Source of the DNA: Dyadobacter fermentans
Lineage (GTDB): Bacteria; Bacteroidota; Bacteroidia; Cytophagales; Spirosomataceae
NCBI RefSeq assembly: GCF_019924045.1
Contig: NZ_JAHXBN010000009.1
Location: forward strand, 1 to 64,000
Direction of reading: 5' to 3'
DNA length: 64,000 nucleotides
Shown: one piece after another, positions 25,331 to 35,531 of the stretch
Layout: every line of letters starts with the position of its first letter
How positions within the stretch are numbered: position 1 is the stretch's first letter
The notes under the pieces: model-generated
Seen by the model: the letters and a program-made list of their open reading frames with translations, nothing else
What the model was told of the DNA's origin: nothing
Databases searched by the model: none
Position numbers and translations under genes: made by a program

Positions 25331-26857
25331 CTATTTCGCCACCCAAGTCCTAGTATTCAAATCATCCGTACCCTGGCGTTTCACTGCTTCCTCGCGGTTA
25401 GCACCGTTCAGCGATTGTTCCGACAATGGGTAAATGAAGCGCACCGGCACGCGGTTCTGGTTGAGGTTATCAGGGCCTGGTTTGATCTCCGGCATGCCTG
25501 TGCGGCGCCAGTCGAACCATGCTTCGAGGCCGTTGAAATAGTAAGCAATCCATTTTTGCAGGGCAATTTTGCCCAGTTTCTCTGCGCTCGTACCGGTATA
25601 AGCCACAGCAGGTTGTGTGAAATAAGACGCATCCGGAGTTACATTAATGCCGTACGACGACGGTACCACGCTTTTCCAATAGTCGAAATTACTCTGAATG
25701 CCCTTGGTATAGTATCCTTCCGCAGTGCCGGTGGTAATCCATCCCTTTTCACGCGCTTCGGCGAGAATAAACTGCAACTCGGAGTAATTCATGATGATTC
25801 CTCGTGGCGCTGCGGGATCCGGAGGAGCCTGGCCGGGATCGTTGCACACAAGGCACGCGAACGTGTAGCCCACGCGCGAAACGCCCTGCGGACCGCCGTT
25901 GTAGTTCAGCGCAGGCACATCTCCAAGGCCATTAGGTACCCCTTCAATCACCGGTTTTCCCGCCGTTACCGACGATTGAGACGGGCGACCGAAAACCATC
26001 AGACGCGGGTCTTTCAATGCGGTAAGGCGGTCGCTGAGCGTCTTGCTCACCCGAAACTCGTCGAACGAACCTACCCGCGCTCCGTAGAGCGTCCACTGGT
26101 TCGGGGCGGCGGCAAGGTATTTCAGTTCCGCATTGTCCTGGATTCCCTCGAAAATCGGGTTTTTCGCGGGATCAGCGAGGATAGCCTGCATATCGGCCTT
26201 TACATCCTTCTGCTTTGAGATACGCATCAGGTAGCGCAGTCGGAGCGAGTTCGCGAGTTTCCGCCATTTGATCAACGAGCCAGTACCTCCTCCGAAAAGA
26301 ATGTCGCCTGACACCGCCGTCGAGCTGTTGGCGAGGATATCGTTGGCGGTTTTAAGATCGGCCAGCACCCCGGCATAAACGCTCTCCTGCGTGTCGTATT
26401 TGGGCAAATAAACACCGTCCGTCTTGCCTTTGGTCGCCTCGGTGTAGGGAATATCGCCGTAAGCATCGGTAGCGAGGGCAAACATCCACGATTTCAGGAT
26501 CAGCGCGATGCCCTTGTAGGCATTGGCGTCGTCGGTTCCGACCCGGTCGAGAATGTTTTTGACATTGCGCATATTGCCGTACACGTTGTCCCAAATACTG
26601 TTTTGCTGGCCCCATAGGTAGCGGTCTTCGTTCACGAACTGGATTTTGGCATGGTGCTGCACCACGATGTTCCCAATGCCCCACGCGTCGTTCACCTGGC
26701 TGTTCACCATGTTCCGGATCACACCGGCCAGGAGCAGGTCGGGCGTGACGTCATTGGGAACGTTGTTATTGGTATTCACTTCTTCAAAGTCGTTGGTACA
26801 TGCCCCCGCCGACAAGGTCAGCGCTGCCATGATGTATATCGGAATAAGCTTTTTCAT
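25331..26857 (-). CDS. SusD/RagB-family surface lipoprotein (pair 1)
   Basis: This 508-residue lipoprotein has signal and lipobox MKKLIPIYIMAALTLSAGAC (Cys20). Tetratricopeptide-like helices typical of the SusD-like branch follow: NMRNVKNILDRVGTD, ALILKSWMFALATDAYGDIP, YTEA, and a C-terminal NGLEAWFDWRRTGMPEIKPG, close to SusD-like_2 proteins. It would cap the SusC barrel at the cell surface and capture an oligomer. It starts 18 bp after the susC stop on the same strand, forming a standard pair. The ligand cannot be deduced; no glycosidase is adjacent. Confidence 0.92.
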   Translation of the reverse strand: MKKLIPIYIMAALTLSAGACTNDFEEVNTNNNVPNDVTPDLLLAGVIRNMVNSQVNDAWGIGNIVVQHHAKIQFVNEDRYLWGQQNSIWDNVYGNMRNVKNILDRVGTDDANAYKGIALILKSWMFALATDAYGDIPYTEATKGKTDGVYLPKYDTQESVYAGVLADLKTANDILANSSTAVSGDILFGGGTGSLIKWRKLANSLRLRYLMRISKQKDVKADMQAILADPAKNPIFEGIQDNAELKYLAAAPNQWTLYGARVGSFDEFRVSKTLSDRLTALKDPRLMVFGRPSQSSVTAGKPVIEGVPNGLGDVPALNYNGGPQGVSRVGYTFACLVCNDPGQAPPDPAAPRGIIMNYSELQFILAEAREKGWITTGTAEGYYTKGIQSNFDYWKSVVPSSYGINVTPDASYFTQPAVAYTGTSAEKLGKIALQKWIAYYFNGLEAWFDWRRTGMPEIKPGPDNLNQNRVPVRFIYPLSEQSLNGANREEAVKRQGTDDLNTRTWVAK

Positions 26858-26875
26858 TGTTTTCCAATTGAAATT

Positions 26876-29800
26876 TTACAGTTTGAAACTAACATTGAAA
26901 CCATAGCTGCGGCTGGAAGGAATCGACATATATTCGATACCGGGCAATGCGGTTCCGCCGTTGTAAGCCATTGTTTCTGGATCCACGTGCGGTACTTTCG
27001 ACCACAATGCAAGGTTGCGCGCCACGAATGAAACCGTGATGTTTTTCAGCGGTGAATTGCCCAACAGGCGGTTCGGGATCGAATAGCCCAGCTGCACTTC
27101 GCGCAGTTTCACGAATGAGGCGTCGTACATCACCCCTTCGGCAATATTGCGGCCGCCGGTGAAGGCAGTATGCCACGCGCGCGCCGTCAGTTTCACCTCG
27201 TTTTTGCTGAAAGAACCATCTGCATTCTGCACCACGCCGTCGCCGATCACCCCGTTGCCCGGTTTGCTCAGGTCGTAGCCGTCGGCGCGGCCTTCGAGGG
27301 TTTCTTTGATAATACCTCCCTCACGGCCAACCACTTGTGTTTCAGAGAAAATCTTACCGCCGTGCCGAACGTCAAACAGGAAGCTGAATTTCACATTCTT
27401 GTAGTTGAACTGATTGGAAATACCTGCAAGCCAGTCGGGATTGTAGTTACCCATTTTCTGCACGTTGGTAGTAGGCACCGGGCGCCCATCTTTGTAAACG
27501 ATCTGTCCGACGTTCTGGCCGGTTGCGTCGTAATACGGCAATGAAGCGCTGGTGTTTTGTACACGCGCAAATGCAATCCCGTACATATCGCCCATGCGCT
27601 CGTTCACGCGAGCTTCGATACTCACGCCTTTGCTCGCCATCACGAAGTTGGTAATGCCGTCGGACAGTTCGAGCACCTTGCTGCGGTTGGCGGAGAAATT
27701 AATACCAATATTCCATTTAAAATCATTGATTTCCACCGGAGTAACATTCAGCATCGTTTCAAAACCCCAGTTTTTAATCTCACCCGCATTAAAGAAGCGG
27801 CCATTGTAGCCCGTCGTTTGCGAAAGCGGGATTTGCAGGATCTGATTTTTGGTTTTGCTTTGATAGTAGGTAAAATCCAGGCCGACCCTGTTCTTGAAAA
27901 AACGCAGGTCTGCACCGATTTCATAAGCGGTACTGATCTCCGGTTTCAGGTTCAGGTTAGCCAAACGATCTGTTTCACCGTAAATCTGCGAGCTTCCGAA
28001 AGGGGTGCTGGGGTTGAATGCCTGGGTAAATGTAAACGGATCGGTATCATTACCTACCTGCGCGAAGCTGGCGCGGGCTTTGGCAAAAGAAATCACATCA
28101 GGAAGCTTCACCATATCGCTCACTACGGCGCTTAAAGCTACTGATGGATAGAAATACGAGTTATTTTCGCTACCGAACGCCTTCAACGCCGTAGGGAGCG
28201 TCAATGCGCTACTCCAGTCGTTACGCGCTGTGATATCCAGGAACAGGTAATTGCGGAAAGACACCGACGCCGAGCCGTACAAGCTGTTGATCCGTTTGCC
28301 CACCTTGCTTTGTGATGCTACTAGCGCAATGCGCGAGTTGGTAAGGTTGTAAATGCCCGGCAGGTTCAGCTGGCCCGCATTTTCCTCGTCGTAAATCGAG
28401 CTCTGGCGGTTCTGGTTGCCGCCGAACGTCGCCGATACATTGAAATCCTTGTTAATATCCTTGTTGAACGACAGCAGGAAGTCGGTGTTACGCTCCTCCG
28501 TATTCACTTTCACCTCGCGGTACTGTCCGAACGGGAAACGCTGCGTACTGAATGCGCGGCGATATTCGCGGCGCTCGTTGCCCCAGTCGGTAGCGGTACG
28601 CACTTGCAGGCTCAGCCAGTCGGTGAAATCATATTTCAGGATTACATTACCGATAATGCGGTTCACATCCTGTGCGTTGGTGTTTTCGTAAACCGTCAGG
28701 TACGGGTTGTCGTGGTAGTTATAATTCCATCCAAACTGGCGCCGGCCTTCCAGACCGTTCATCCATAAACGTTCCATATCCGAAACCTTCACCGAGCGCG
28801 GCAGCCAGCAGTTGAACAGGTACATAATGCTCTCCGTACCGTAGCTGATCGACGGACGGTTGCCGCTGGCACTTTTGATGTAACTCACGAATGTCTTGGC
28901 CGAAAACTTCTTCGTCAGGTTGTAACCCGCACTCAATGAGACAGTATGGCGTTTCAGATCCGTATTAGGTACGATACCCGTCTGGTCGAGATTGGTGTAC
29001 GACAAGCGGAAGCTCCCCTGATCGTTGTTGCCGATTAGCGCGATATTGTTAGTCAGCGTGCGACCTGTACGGAGGAAGTTTTTTAATCCATCTACATCTG
29101 GTAACCAGGGAGTTGGAGTAATCACGCTTCCGGCGGGCGCGTTCAGGTCACCGCCGAGGAACGGAATTACCTGTCCGTTCAGCGTGCGCGGCGAGTTGTA
29201 TTGCGGGTAACTCTGGCCTTTGAATTCCGGTCCCCAGCCTTCGTCGGTACCATCCGTAAGACCGCCGCCGGCTCCGTTTACAAATGCGAAATCGCCCCCG
29301 TTACCGTTGCCCTGGCCGTATTTATTTTGATATTCAGGCAGTTTCAATGCGCGCTCGAAAGTAGTGTTGCTGTTTACCTCCACCCCGATGCCCTTGTTAC
29401 CTTTGCCTGATTTGGTCGTAATAAGGATTACCCCGTTGGCAGCCCGGGAACCATAGAGCGCCGCGGCCGCAGGCCCTTTCAGTACGCTCATTGTTTCCAC
29501 GTCGTCGGGGTTGATGAAGCTCGCTCCATTCCCGAAATCGACTTCGAGGTTACCCTGCCCCGAACCGCCCGTGATGGAGTTGCTGATAGGCACCCCGTCG
29601 ATCACGTACAGCGGCTGGTTTTTATTCAAATCCACAGACCGCTCGCCCCGGATCGTCACGCGGGCGGAACCGCCGATACCCGACGGGCTTCCCACGACCG
29701 TCACACCGGCCACTTTACCGGCTAACTGGTTCACGATATTGGTCTCACGTGCCGTTACAATGCTTTCGCCTTTCAGCTCCTGCACCGCGTAACCGAGCTT

Positions 29801-30193
29801 ACGGACGTCTTTTTTGATACCCAAAGCCGTTACAACCACTTCCTGCAACTGCTTTTGGTCGGCGTAAAGCGTCACATCCGCCACAGCCCGGCCGCCGACG
29901 GACATTTCGTGTGACACATAACCCAGGAATGAGAACGTCAGCACGGAATTCGCTCCCTTGACGCTGATCTGGTACTTTCCGTTCGAATCCGTTACCGTAC
30001 CATTATTCGTTCCTTTTTCGATCACACTCACACCGGCGAGGGGCAGCTTGTCATCGTCGGAAGTTACCTGCCCGGTAACCACCGACTGGGCGACGCCTGC
30101 GTGGCAGTAGAGCAGCCCCGTGAGCATAAGCCCGGTGTACGCGCTTCTTCTGAAAATACTCAGCCGGAAGCATAAGTAGAATTTTTTGATCAT
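26876..30193 (-). CDS. SusC/RagA-family TonB-linked outer-membrane protein (pair 1)
   Basis: The 1105-residue protein starts MIKKFYLCFRLSIFRRS with an N-terminal signal ending near GVAQ. It has a CarboxypepD_reg-like domain (VVTGQVTSDDDKLPLAGVSV, ~42-120), TonB box region and plug (LQEVVVTALGIKKDVRKLGY; SGIGGSARVTIRGERSVDLN; GPAAAALYGSRAANGVILIT) and a large beta-barrel ending GFNVSFKL. It lacks an STN domain, so direct sigma/anti-sigma signalling is not expected. It imports an unknown ligand with TonB energy together with the SusD lipoprotein downstream. The ATG at 30193 is preferred over a GTG at 30199. Confidence 0.94.
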   Translation of the reverse strand: MIKKFYLCFRLSIFRRSAYTGLMLTGLLYCHAGVAQSVVTGQVTSDDDKLPLAGVSVIEKGTNNGTVTDSNGKYQISVKGANSVLTFSFLGYVSHEMSVGGRAVADVTLYADQKQLQEVVVTALGIKKDVRKLGYAVQELKGESIVTARETNIVNQLAGKVAGVTVVGSPSGIGGSARVTIRGERSVDLNKNQPLYVIDGVPISNSITGGSGQGNLEVDFGNGASFINPDDVETMSVLKGPAAAALYGSRAANGVILITTKSGKGNKGIGVEVNSNTTFERALKLPEYQNKYGQGNGNGGDFAFVNGAGGGLTDGTDEGWGPEFKGQSYPQYNSPRTLNGQVIPFLGGDLNAPAGSVITPTPWLPDVDGLKNFLRTGRTLTNNIALIGNNDQGSFRLSYTNLDQTGIVPNTDLKRHTVSLSAGYNLTKKFSAKTFVSYIKSASGNRPSISYGTESIMYLFNCWLPRSVKVSDMERLWMNGLEGRRQFGWNYNYHDNPYLTVYENTNAQDVNRIIGNVILKYDFTDWLSLQVRTATDWGNERREYRRAFSTQRFPFGQYREVKVNTEERNTDFLLSFNKDINKDFNVSATFGGNQNRQSSIYDEENAGQLNLPGIYNLTNSRIALVASQSKVGKRINSLYGSASVSFRNYLFLDITARNDWSSALTLPTALKAFGSENNSYFYPSVALSAVVSDMVKLPDVISFAKARASFAQVGNDTDPFTFTQAFNPSTPFGSSQIYGETDRLANLNLKPEISTAYEIGADLRFFKNRVGLDFTYYQSKTKNQILQIPLSQTTGYNGRFFNAGEIKNWGFETMLNVTPVEINDFKWNIGINFSANRSKVLELSDGITNFVMASKGVSIEARVNERMGDMYGIAFARVQNTSASLPYYDATGQNVGQIVYKDGRPVPTTNVQKMGNYNPDWLAGISNQFNYKNVKFSFLFDVRHGGKIFSETQVVGREGGIIKETLEGRADGYDLSKPGNGVIGDGVVQNADGSFSKNEVKLTARAWHTAFTGGRNIAEGVMYDASFVKLREVQLGYSIPNRLLGNSPLKNITVSFVARNLALWSKVPHVDPETMAYNGGTALPGIEYMSIPSSRSYGFNVSFKL

Positions 30194-30827
30194 GAGCACT
30201 TAGGTTATTATAGGTGAGAAAAGAATGTAACAGGCAGAATTCGCCTTGGAAAACGCAAAAATCCGGTTAAATACAGTCTATCATGTTAAGTATTTATTAA
30301 CATAACATCAACAAATCCAGCAGATCGGGTTACATTCCCGATAGCCGGTACTGACTACTGATCAATGCTTGAAAATCTCACTAATTATCACTCCTGTCAC
30401 GCTCGCCACACAAGCGTCGCCCTCGTGCGCCCACATCGGGTCCCTTTAAATTTACAAAATCGCATTTATAAAAAAAGCAGCAGCCCTTCGTCTTACCGGA
30501 CTGTTCCTAAGCATTTTACGGAAATGGGCTTTGGAAACAGCTGCTGGCATGTTGCGGTTTTGAAATAATACATAAAAATCTTTAAAGAGAACTATTCGAT
30601 CGGAGCGCTTTGCACCATCCCCACTGCTGGTCCCCGTACCGGCAACAACCCTGATCGCTATACGCCAGATAGTGCATATTCATCGTTGTTAAACTTTTGA
30701 CCAGCTCCGGACAAGCCATTTCCTGCCTCCCAAACCCCTTCAAAAAATTCATACTATTTCCGGATATAATGGTAAAAAAAACCGAACTTCGCTTTTTAAT
30801 TGTAAACAATACACTTAATCGATTCCA
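30194..30827. other. Divergent intergenic region before susC (pair 1) and the DUF1080 gene
   Basis: No convincing gene is seen. A perfect dyad, TGTTAA (30284-30289) and TTAACA (30297-30302) with a 7-bp spacer, lies about 90 bp before the susC start and may be a regulator site. CAGCAGC (30478-30484) and GCTGCTG (30540-30546) could form a stem. A short cysteine-containing frame on the minus strand (30582-30752) has no supporting evidence. Confidence 0.4.
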
Positions 30828-32555
30828 ATGCATCAATTGTTTCAGAAAGTCTCCCTGCTGTTCCTGGCTTGTCCGGCGATGGTAATGGGCCAGACATCGA
30901 AGGGAAACTATTCGCCACTTCCCCTCAAAGACCTCAGCGCATTTGAGAGCGCCGCCCCCAACTGGTCGATACAAGGAGGCATTTCCATCCACCCTTCCGG
31001 CACAGTAAAGCCTAAAACGCTGGCCGGCGACGGCGTGCTGGTCGGAAATGCCGGCACCGTGCTGATCACCAAACTGAAAGCAAGTGACCTGCGGCTCTAC
31101 ATGGAATTCAACGTTTCACCGGGAGCCGAGGGAAATATCATCCTGCCAGGCGGACAGAAAGTCAAGATTTCTGATAGCAGCAAACAAAAGGCAACGGACG
31201 CGTCAACATCCGGTTATATCGGCCAGTTTCCGAACCAGAACGCCGCTAAATCGGCTGGCCTCTGGCAGACGCTCGAAATTTCCTACGATGCATCCGTACA
31301 ACACATTCCTAACTCCGCCCGCCTGAACACCCTTTCGCTCAACGGCGTTACCGTGCTCGAAACAGTTTATCTTCCTAACTCCAAAACTGCCACCGACGGG
31401 CAGCCCATCGCATTCGAAGTTACCAAAGGCAGCATCGCATTCCGTAATGTGGGCTACCAACTCCTTGCTAATCGCAAGCCGCTATCAATCAGCAACCTGA
31501 ATTACAAAGTATACGCCGATAAATGGGATGCCAAAGAGTATAGCAAGCTCGATCACCAGGGCCAGTCATCCGTGCTAACGCAGGAAGTGACGAATGGCAT
31601 GCGTGAATTTCACCTGGTATACGAAGGAGATATCGACGTAACCGAAGCCGGGGACTACATTTTCACGACCATTTACTCCGGCCCTGTCCTTTCAGTGGAT
31701 ATCGACGGCAAAAGCGTGGTATCGTCCGGTGAGGCCACTTCGCAGGAAACGCATACCGGCGCCATTAACCTCACACAGGGTAAACACAAGTTCAAGATCT
31801 ATTACTCGCGCTTCCCTTGGCGCCAGCCTGCATTGGGAGTGCGCGTAGAGAAATCGGGCGTGCGTCCGTACGACCTGCACGCACTGTCGTCTCTCCCCGA
31901 GCCCGAGCCGAAGCCTTATATCAGCGTGACGCCTGAAATGCGGCCTGAAATGGTACGTTCATTCATTCAGATTGACGGGGAAAAATACAAGCGCACGCAT
32001 TGTATCTCCGTAGGAAGCCCTGATGGTTGGAACTACACCGTGGATCTGAACCGTGGCGCGCTGTTACAAGCGTGGCGCGGACAGTTTGCCGACGTGACCG
32101 AAATGTGGTACGAGCGCGGGGAGCCGCAACTCCTCTTCCCTGCCGGCCTGAAAGTTCACGTTTCGGGTCGCAGCAGCGTGGCTGTGCTCGATAATGCCAA
32201 TGCAGCCTGGCCGGATTCTTCCAGTATCAATTTCCTGGGTTACAAAATCGATCCGAAAGGCTACCCCGTGTTCCGTTACGCGATCGGCTCAGCGACTGTG
32301 AGCGACGAGCTCGTTTCCGGCGGCAACAGTCTCTCACGTACGTTCCGTGTGGATGGTACGCCCGTGGGCGCGCTGTACTCCCTGCTCGCGAGCGGCAAGC
32401 AGATCACCGAAATAGAAAAAGGACTTTACCAGATCGACGACCGCTTTTTTGTGCAGGTTGATAAAAAGGCCAAAGCGATAGTGCGCCCGGCTGGCGAGAT
32501 GAAGGAGCTGATCCTTCCCGTTTCCAACGCGACGAGCTATTCAATGTTTTGGTAA
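30828..32555 (+). CDS. Exported DUF1080-like plus PA14-like domain protein
   Basis: The 575-residue protein has a Sec signal (MHQLFQKVSLLFLACPAMVM, cleavage near GQT). The first domain (~35-215) resembles the DUF1080/3-keto-disaccharide hydrolase jelly roll (MEFNVSPGAEGNIILPG, GLWQTLEISYDA, GSIAFRNVGYQLL). The next (~220-355) has PA14-like features (DIDVTEAGDYIFTTIYSGPV, VDIDGK, GKHKFKIYYSRFPW). The C-terminal ~200 residues are not assigned. It is likely a carbohydrate-acting or -binding periplasmic protein. The next gene starts 25 bp downstream, so the two probably form an operon. Confidence 0.75.
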   Translation: MHQLFQKVSLLFLACPAMVMGQTSKGNYSPLPLKDLSAFESAAPNWSIQGGISIHPSGTVKPKTLAGDGVLVGNAGTVLITKLKASDLRLYMEFNVSPGAEGNIILPGGQKVKISDSSKQKATDASTSGYIGQFPNQNAAKSAGLWQTLEISYDASVQHIPNSARLNTLSLNGVTVLETVYLPNSKTATDGQPIAFEVTKGSIAFRNVGYQLLANRKPLSISNLNYKVYADKWDAKEYSKLDHQGQSSVLTQEVTNGMREFHLVYEGDIDVTEAGDYIFTTIYSGPVLSVDIDGKSVVSSGEATSQETHTGAINLTQGKHKFKIYYSRFPWRQPALGVRVEKSGVRPYDLHALSSLPEPEPKPYISVTPEMRPEMVRSFIQIDGEKYKRTHCISVGSPDGWNYTVDLNRGALLQAWRGQFADVTEMWYERGEPQLLFPAGLKVHVSGRSSVAVLDNANAAWPDSSSINFLGYKIDPKGYPVFRYAIGSATVSDELVSGGNSLSRTFRVDGTPVGALYSLLASGKQITEIEKGLYQIDDRFFVQVDKKAKAIVRPAGEMKELILPVSNATSYSMFW

Positions 32556-32580
32556 AAACCTCATTATCTGATTTGTATCA

Positions 32581-34587
32581 ATGAAAAATATTCTTTTAAC
32601 TACCCTGATTACCGTCGGCTGTACCAGTGCATTTGCGCAGTCGAAGCCCAATAAGATTGACGATTACTACCGCATTATCACCATTCCCATTCCCGAAAAC
32701 ATCAAAATGGAAATTGGCGGTATGCAGGTTCTGCCCGACGGCCGCCTGGCTACTTCTACCCGCCGTGGCGAAGTCTGGATGATCGGCAACCCATACCTGA
32801 AAGGCGACGGAAAGCCTTCGTTCCACCGTTTCGCATCGGGCTTGCATGAGCCGCTGGGCTTGTATTACCGCGGCAAGGACTTCCTCGTGTCGCAACGCGG
32901 TGAGGTTACGCGCCTCGAAGACACCGATAACGACGGTGTGGCGGATGTTTACGACTCATTCTCCCGCTGGCCGCTCTCAGGCAACTACCACCAGTATTCC
33001 TACGGCCCGGTGCCAATGCCGAACGGCGAAATGCTGGTTACGCTCAACCTCGACTGGGTAGGACGCGGTGCGAGCCAGTCGAAATGGCGCGGATGGATGC
33101 TGAAACTGGGCCAGGACGGCAAGCTGACGCCCTGGGCGACGGGTTTGCGCTCCCCTTCCGGCTTCGGCTCGTATAAAGGCGATATTTTCTATACCGAAAA
33201 CCAGGGCGACTGGGTAGGCTCTGGCCGTATGACACACCTTGAAAAAGGCGATTTCGCGGGTAACCCGGCGGGCTTGCGTTGGAGTAAGGAAGAAGGATCG
33301 CCCGTCAAACTGACTCCCGAAGACGTACCGAGCACCGGCGAACCGCTTTACGATGTGGCCAAGAAGGTCCCCGGCCTTAAACCGCCGGCTGTATGGTTCC
33401 CGCACACATTGGTGGGTATCTCCACCTCGGATTTCAAAGAAGACGTCACCAACGGCGCTTTCGGGCCGTTTACGGGGCAGATGTTCGTGGGCGACCAGGG
33501 GCATAGCATTATCACCCGTGTAGATCTCGAAAAAGTGAATGGTGTGTGGCAGGGAGCAGTTTTCCCTTTCCGCGAAGGATTCATGTCGGGTATCCTGCGA
33601 ATGGAATGGGGCCTCGACGGCTCGATGTTCGTAGGCCAGACAAGTCGCGGATGGTCGGCCACAGGTAAAGAGGAATTTGGTATCCAAAGACTCGTATGGA
33701 CCGGCAAAATACCGTTCGAAATGAAGACGGTACGCTCTACGCCCGACGGTTTTGAGATTACCTTCACCAGCCCTGTCGATAAAAAGGCCGCTGCTGACCA
33801 GGATGCTTATAAAATGAACAGCTTCACTTACCGTTACCACCGTACCTACGGCAGCCCGATCATCAATACGGAGGAGGTGCCCATCAAAGGCATTATCGTG
33901 TCGGAAGATGGCCTTCGCGTACGCCTCGTGGTTGACCCTGCTTCATTGCGCAAAGGCTACATTCACGAAATCAAAACCGAAGGTGTGAAATCCCCGGATG
34001 GCAACAACCTGCTGCATACGACCGCCTATTATACACTGAACGAGATCGCAGGCGGAGAAACTGCCAGTCCTTCACAATTCACCACCACTGTGAAAGCAGC
34101 GAATGCTGCCGCAATGGACCACAGCGCCCACACCATGCCCGCAACGGAAACCGCCGCCGGCGCATCGGCATCGGCCAAACGCGTGACCGAAATGCCCGCC
34201 AGCTGGACCAACGGTCCCGACCAGGTGGTGACCATCGGTACGGTGCCGGGTTTGAAATTCGATATTTCGGAAATCCAGGTGAAGGCGGGAAGTAAAATCA
34301 AAGTTGTGTTCAACAACAACGACGACATGCTGCATAACCTCGTCATTACCAAGCCAGGAGCAGCCAATGCAGTGGGTGAAGCAGGTTTGAACCTTGGTCT
34401 GAAAGGTTCAGAACTCAATTATGTACCCAAAACCAATGACGTGCTCTTCCATACCAATATCGTGGAGCCTGAAAAATCGGAAGCGATCTATTTCGTAGCT
34501 CCCAAACAGGCCGGCATTTATCAGTACGTCTGCACTTTCCCGGGCCACTACTCGCTGATGCAGGGGAAACTGAAAGTTGTAAAATAA
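32581..34587 (+). CDS. Sorbosone-dehydrogenase-like propeller fused to a cupredoxin domain
   Basis: The 668-residue exported protein has signal MKNILLTTLITVGCTSAFAQ. Residues ~40-360 look like the PQQ-sugar-dehydrogenase-like propeller seen in auracyanin-type fusions (QVLPDGRLATSTRRGEVWMI, GLHEPLGLYYRGKDFLVSQR, EDTDNDGVADVYDSF). Residues ~560-668 are a type 1 copper domain with plausible ligands His in DMLHNLVIT and Cys, His, Met in YVCTFPGHYSLMQGKL. The layout suggests sugar or alcohol oxidation with electrons passed directly to copper. The linker carries MDHSAHTM, a possible extra metal site. A terminator follows at 34621-34643. Confidence 0.82.
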   Translation: MKNILLTTLITVGCTSAFAQSKPNKIDDYYRIITIPIPENIKMEIGGMQVLPDGRLATSTRRGEVWMIGNPYLKGDGKPSFHRFASGLHEPLGLYYRGKDFLVSQRGEVTRLEDTDNDGVADVYDSFSRWPLSGNYHQYSYGPVPMPNGEMLVTLNLDWVGRGASQSKWRGWMLKLGQDGKLTPWATGLRSPSGFGSYKGDIFYTENQGDWVGSGRMTHLEKGDFAGNPAGLRWSKEEGSPVKLTPEDVPSTGEPLYDVAKKVPGLKPPAVWFPHTLVGISTSDFKEDVTNGAFGPFTGQMFVGDQGHSIITRVDLEKVNGVWQGAVFPFREGFMSGILRMEWGLDGSMFVGQTSRGWSATGKEEFGIQRLVWTGKIPFEMKTVRSTPDGFEITFTSPVDKKAAADQDAYKMNSFTYRYHRTYGSPIINTEEVPIKGIIVSEDGLRVRLVVDPASLRKGYIHEIKTEGVKSPDGNNLLHTTAYYTLNEIAGGETASPSQFTTTVKAANAAAMDHSAHTMPATETAAGASASAKRVTEMPASWTNGPDQVVTIGTVPGLKFDISEIQVKAGSKIKVVFNNNDDMLHNLVITKPGAANAVGEAGLNLGLKGSELNYVPKTNDVLFHTNIVEPEKSEAIYFVAPKQAGIYQYVCTFPGHYSLMQGKLKVVK

Positions 34588-34620
34588 TACACAGCGCAAT
34601 TGGTGCACGAGGGCTTCCAG

Positions 34621-34643
34621 AGGGGCGGTGTTTCGCCGCCCCT
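34621..34643 (+). terminator. Terminator after the cupredoxin fusion gene
   Basis: AGGGGCGG (34621-34628) pairs with CCGCCCCT (34636-34643) around a 7-nt loop and is followed by TTTAATT. It ends the DUF1080-cupredoxin operon. Confidence 0.8.
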
Positions 34644-34768
34644 TTTAATTCCCCTGACATTTCGAAAACTGAATAATTACAGCCAATTCACAAGGAGAAT
34701 GCCACGAGCAGCCGCTTTGATTGGTATAATTCATTGATTTAATACAACATTGCCGTTACATTAAAGAT

Positions 34769-35377
34769 TTGAATCAGGAAGAACACATATCGGATGCCAG
34801 CGAGCTGAATATCCGGCTCTGGCAGCGGTTTAAAGCCGGCGACGCAGAGGCGCTCGGGCAACTCGCCCAAACGCATTACCGGGCGCTGTACAACTATGCG
34901 ACCAAGTTTTCGTCCGACCCCGACTTCATCCGCGATTCCATCCAGGAACTTTACCTCGAACTCTGGGAACGCCGCAATTTTCTCTCCGAAACCGCATTCG
35001 TCAAATCCTACCTGCTGAAAGCGCTCCGCCACAAGCTCATCAAGGAAAGCATACGCCTCAAACGCTTTCACGAGCCGCAAGTGGCCATTTTCGACACGGA
35101 TCCATCGGACCCGTCCATCGAAACGAATATCATCGAAGCGGAGCACGTCCATTTTCAGAACGGTCACCTCAAACGCATCATTTCCCTACTCTCCAAACGC
35201 CAGCAGGAGATCATCTACCTCCGCTTCTACCAAAACCTCGACAACGAAGACATCGCTAGCGTGATGGGTCTCGGCCGCCAGAGCGTGTCTAACCTCCTTT
35301 ACCGCACATTGAAAGAGATCAAAGAAATTTGGGCGCCTGCCGAGTTTTTTTGGTTGTTGCTTTTTTTGTTGTCGTAG
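34769..35377 (+). CDS. ECF-type RNA polymerase sigma factor
   Basis: The 202-residue product has region 2 (LAQTHYRALYNYATKFSSDP, DSIQELYLELWERR) and region 4 (LSKRQQEIIYLRFYQNLDNE, DIASVMGLGRQSVSNLLYRT), the two-part layout of ECF sigma factors paired with FecR. No ATG is in frame before the domain; a TTG at 34769 is the best start. The C-terminus ends in an unusual hydrophobic run (FFWLLLFLLS), often seen in these Bacteroidota sigma factors. It probably drives susC/susD pair 2 downstream, held in check by the FecR protein at 36165. Confidence 0.9.
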   Translation: MNQEEHISDASELNIRLWQRFKAGDAEALGQLAQTHYRALYNYATKFSSDPDFIRDSIQELYLELWERRNFLSETAFVKSYLLKALRHKLIKESIRLKRFHEPQVAIFDTDPSDPSIETNIIEAEHVHFQNGHLKRIISLLSKRQQEIIYLRFYQNLDNEDIASVMGLGRQSVSNLLYRTLKEIKEIWAPAEFFWLLLFLLS

Positions 35378-35412
35378 AAAAGGAGGAAAGGGCGGTCCAC
35401 GCAGGGAGGATT
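35378..35412 (+). repeat. Polypurine tract after the sigma factor gene
   Basis: Short AAAAGGAGGAAAGGG and GGGAGGATTGAG units begin immediately after the stop codon. They are complementary in type to the polypyrimidine tract at 36014-36054 at the other end of the same gap, giving an inverted arrangement across the repeat-filled interval. Confidence 0.5.
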
Positions 35413-35531
35413 GAGAAAAGGGAGTGGCTTGCCCGTGGTAGCACCAGTTTCTACAAACAGAGGGCCGCTCTGCGGCCGAACAATAACAGCCAAGCACTCA
35501 ATTGTCCATGTTATGTCACACCCGGCCTGCA

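Noticed and set aside
30365..30568. Plus-strand frame of 67 codons before the DUF1080 gene
   Set aside because: No ribosome-binding site, codon bias or family seen, and the region contains a stem-loop.
30582..30752. Minus-strand frame of 56 residues (MNFLKGFGRQEM...) containing several cysteines
   Set aside because: It is short, has no terminator or promoter nearby, and overlaps the upstream region of the next gene. Its cysteine-rich end is curious but I have no support.
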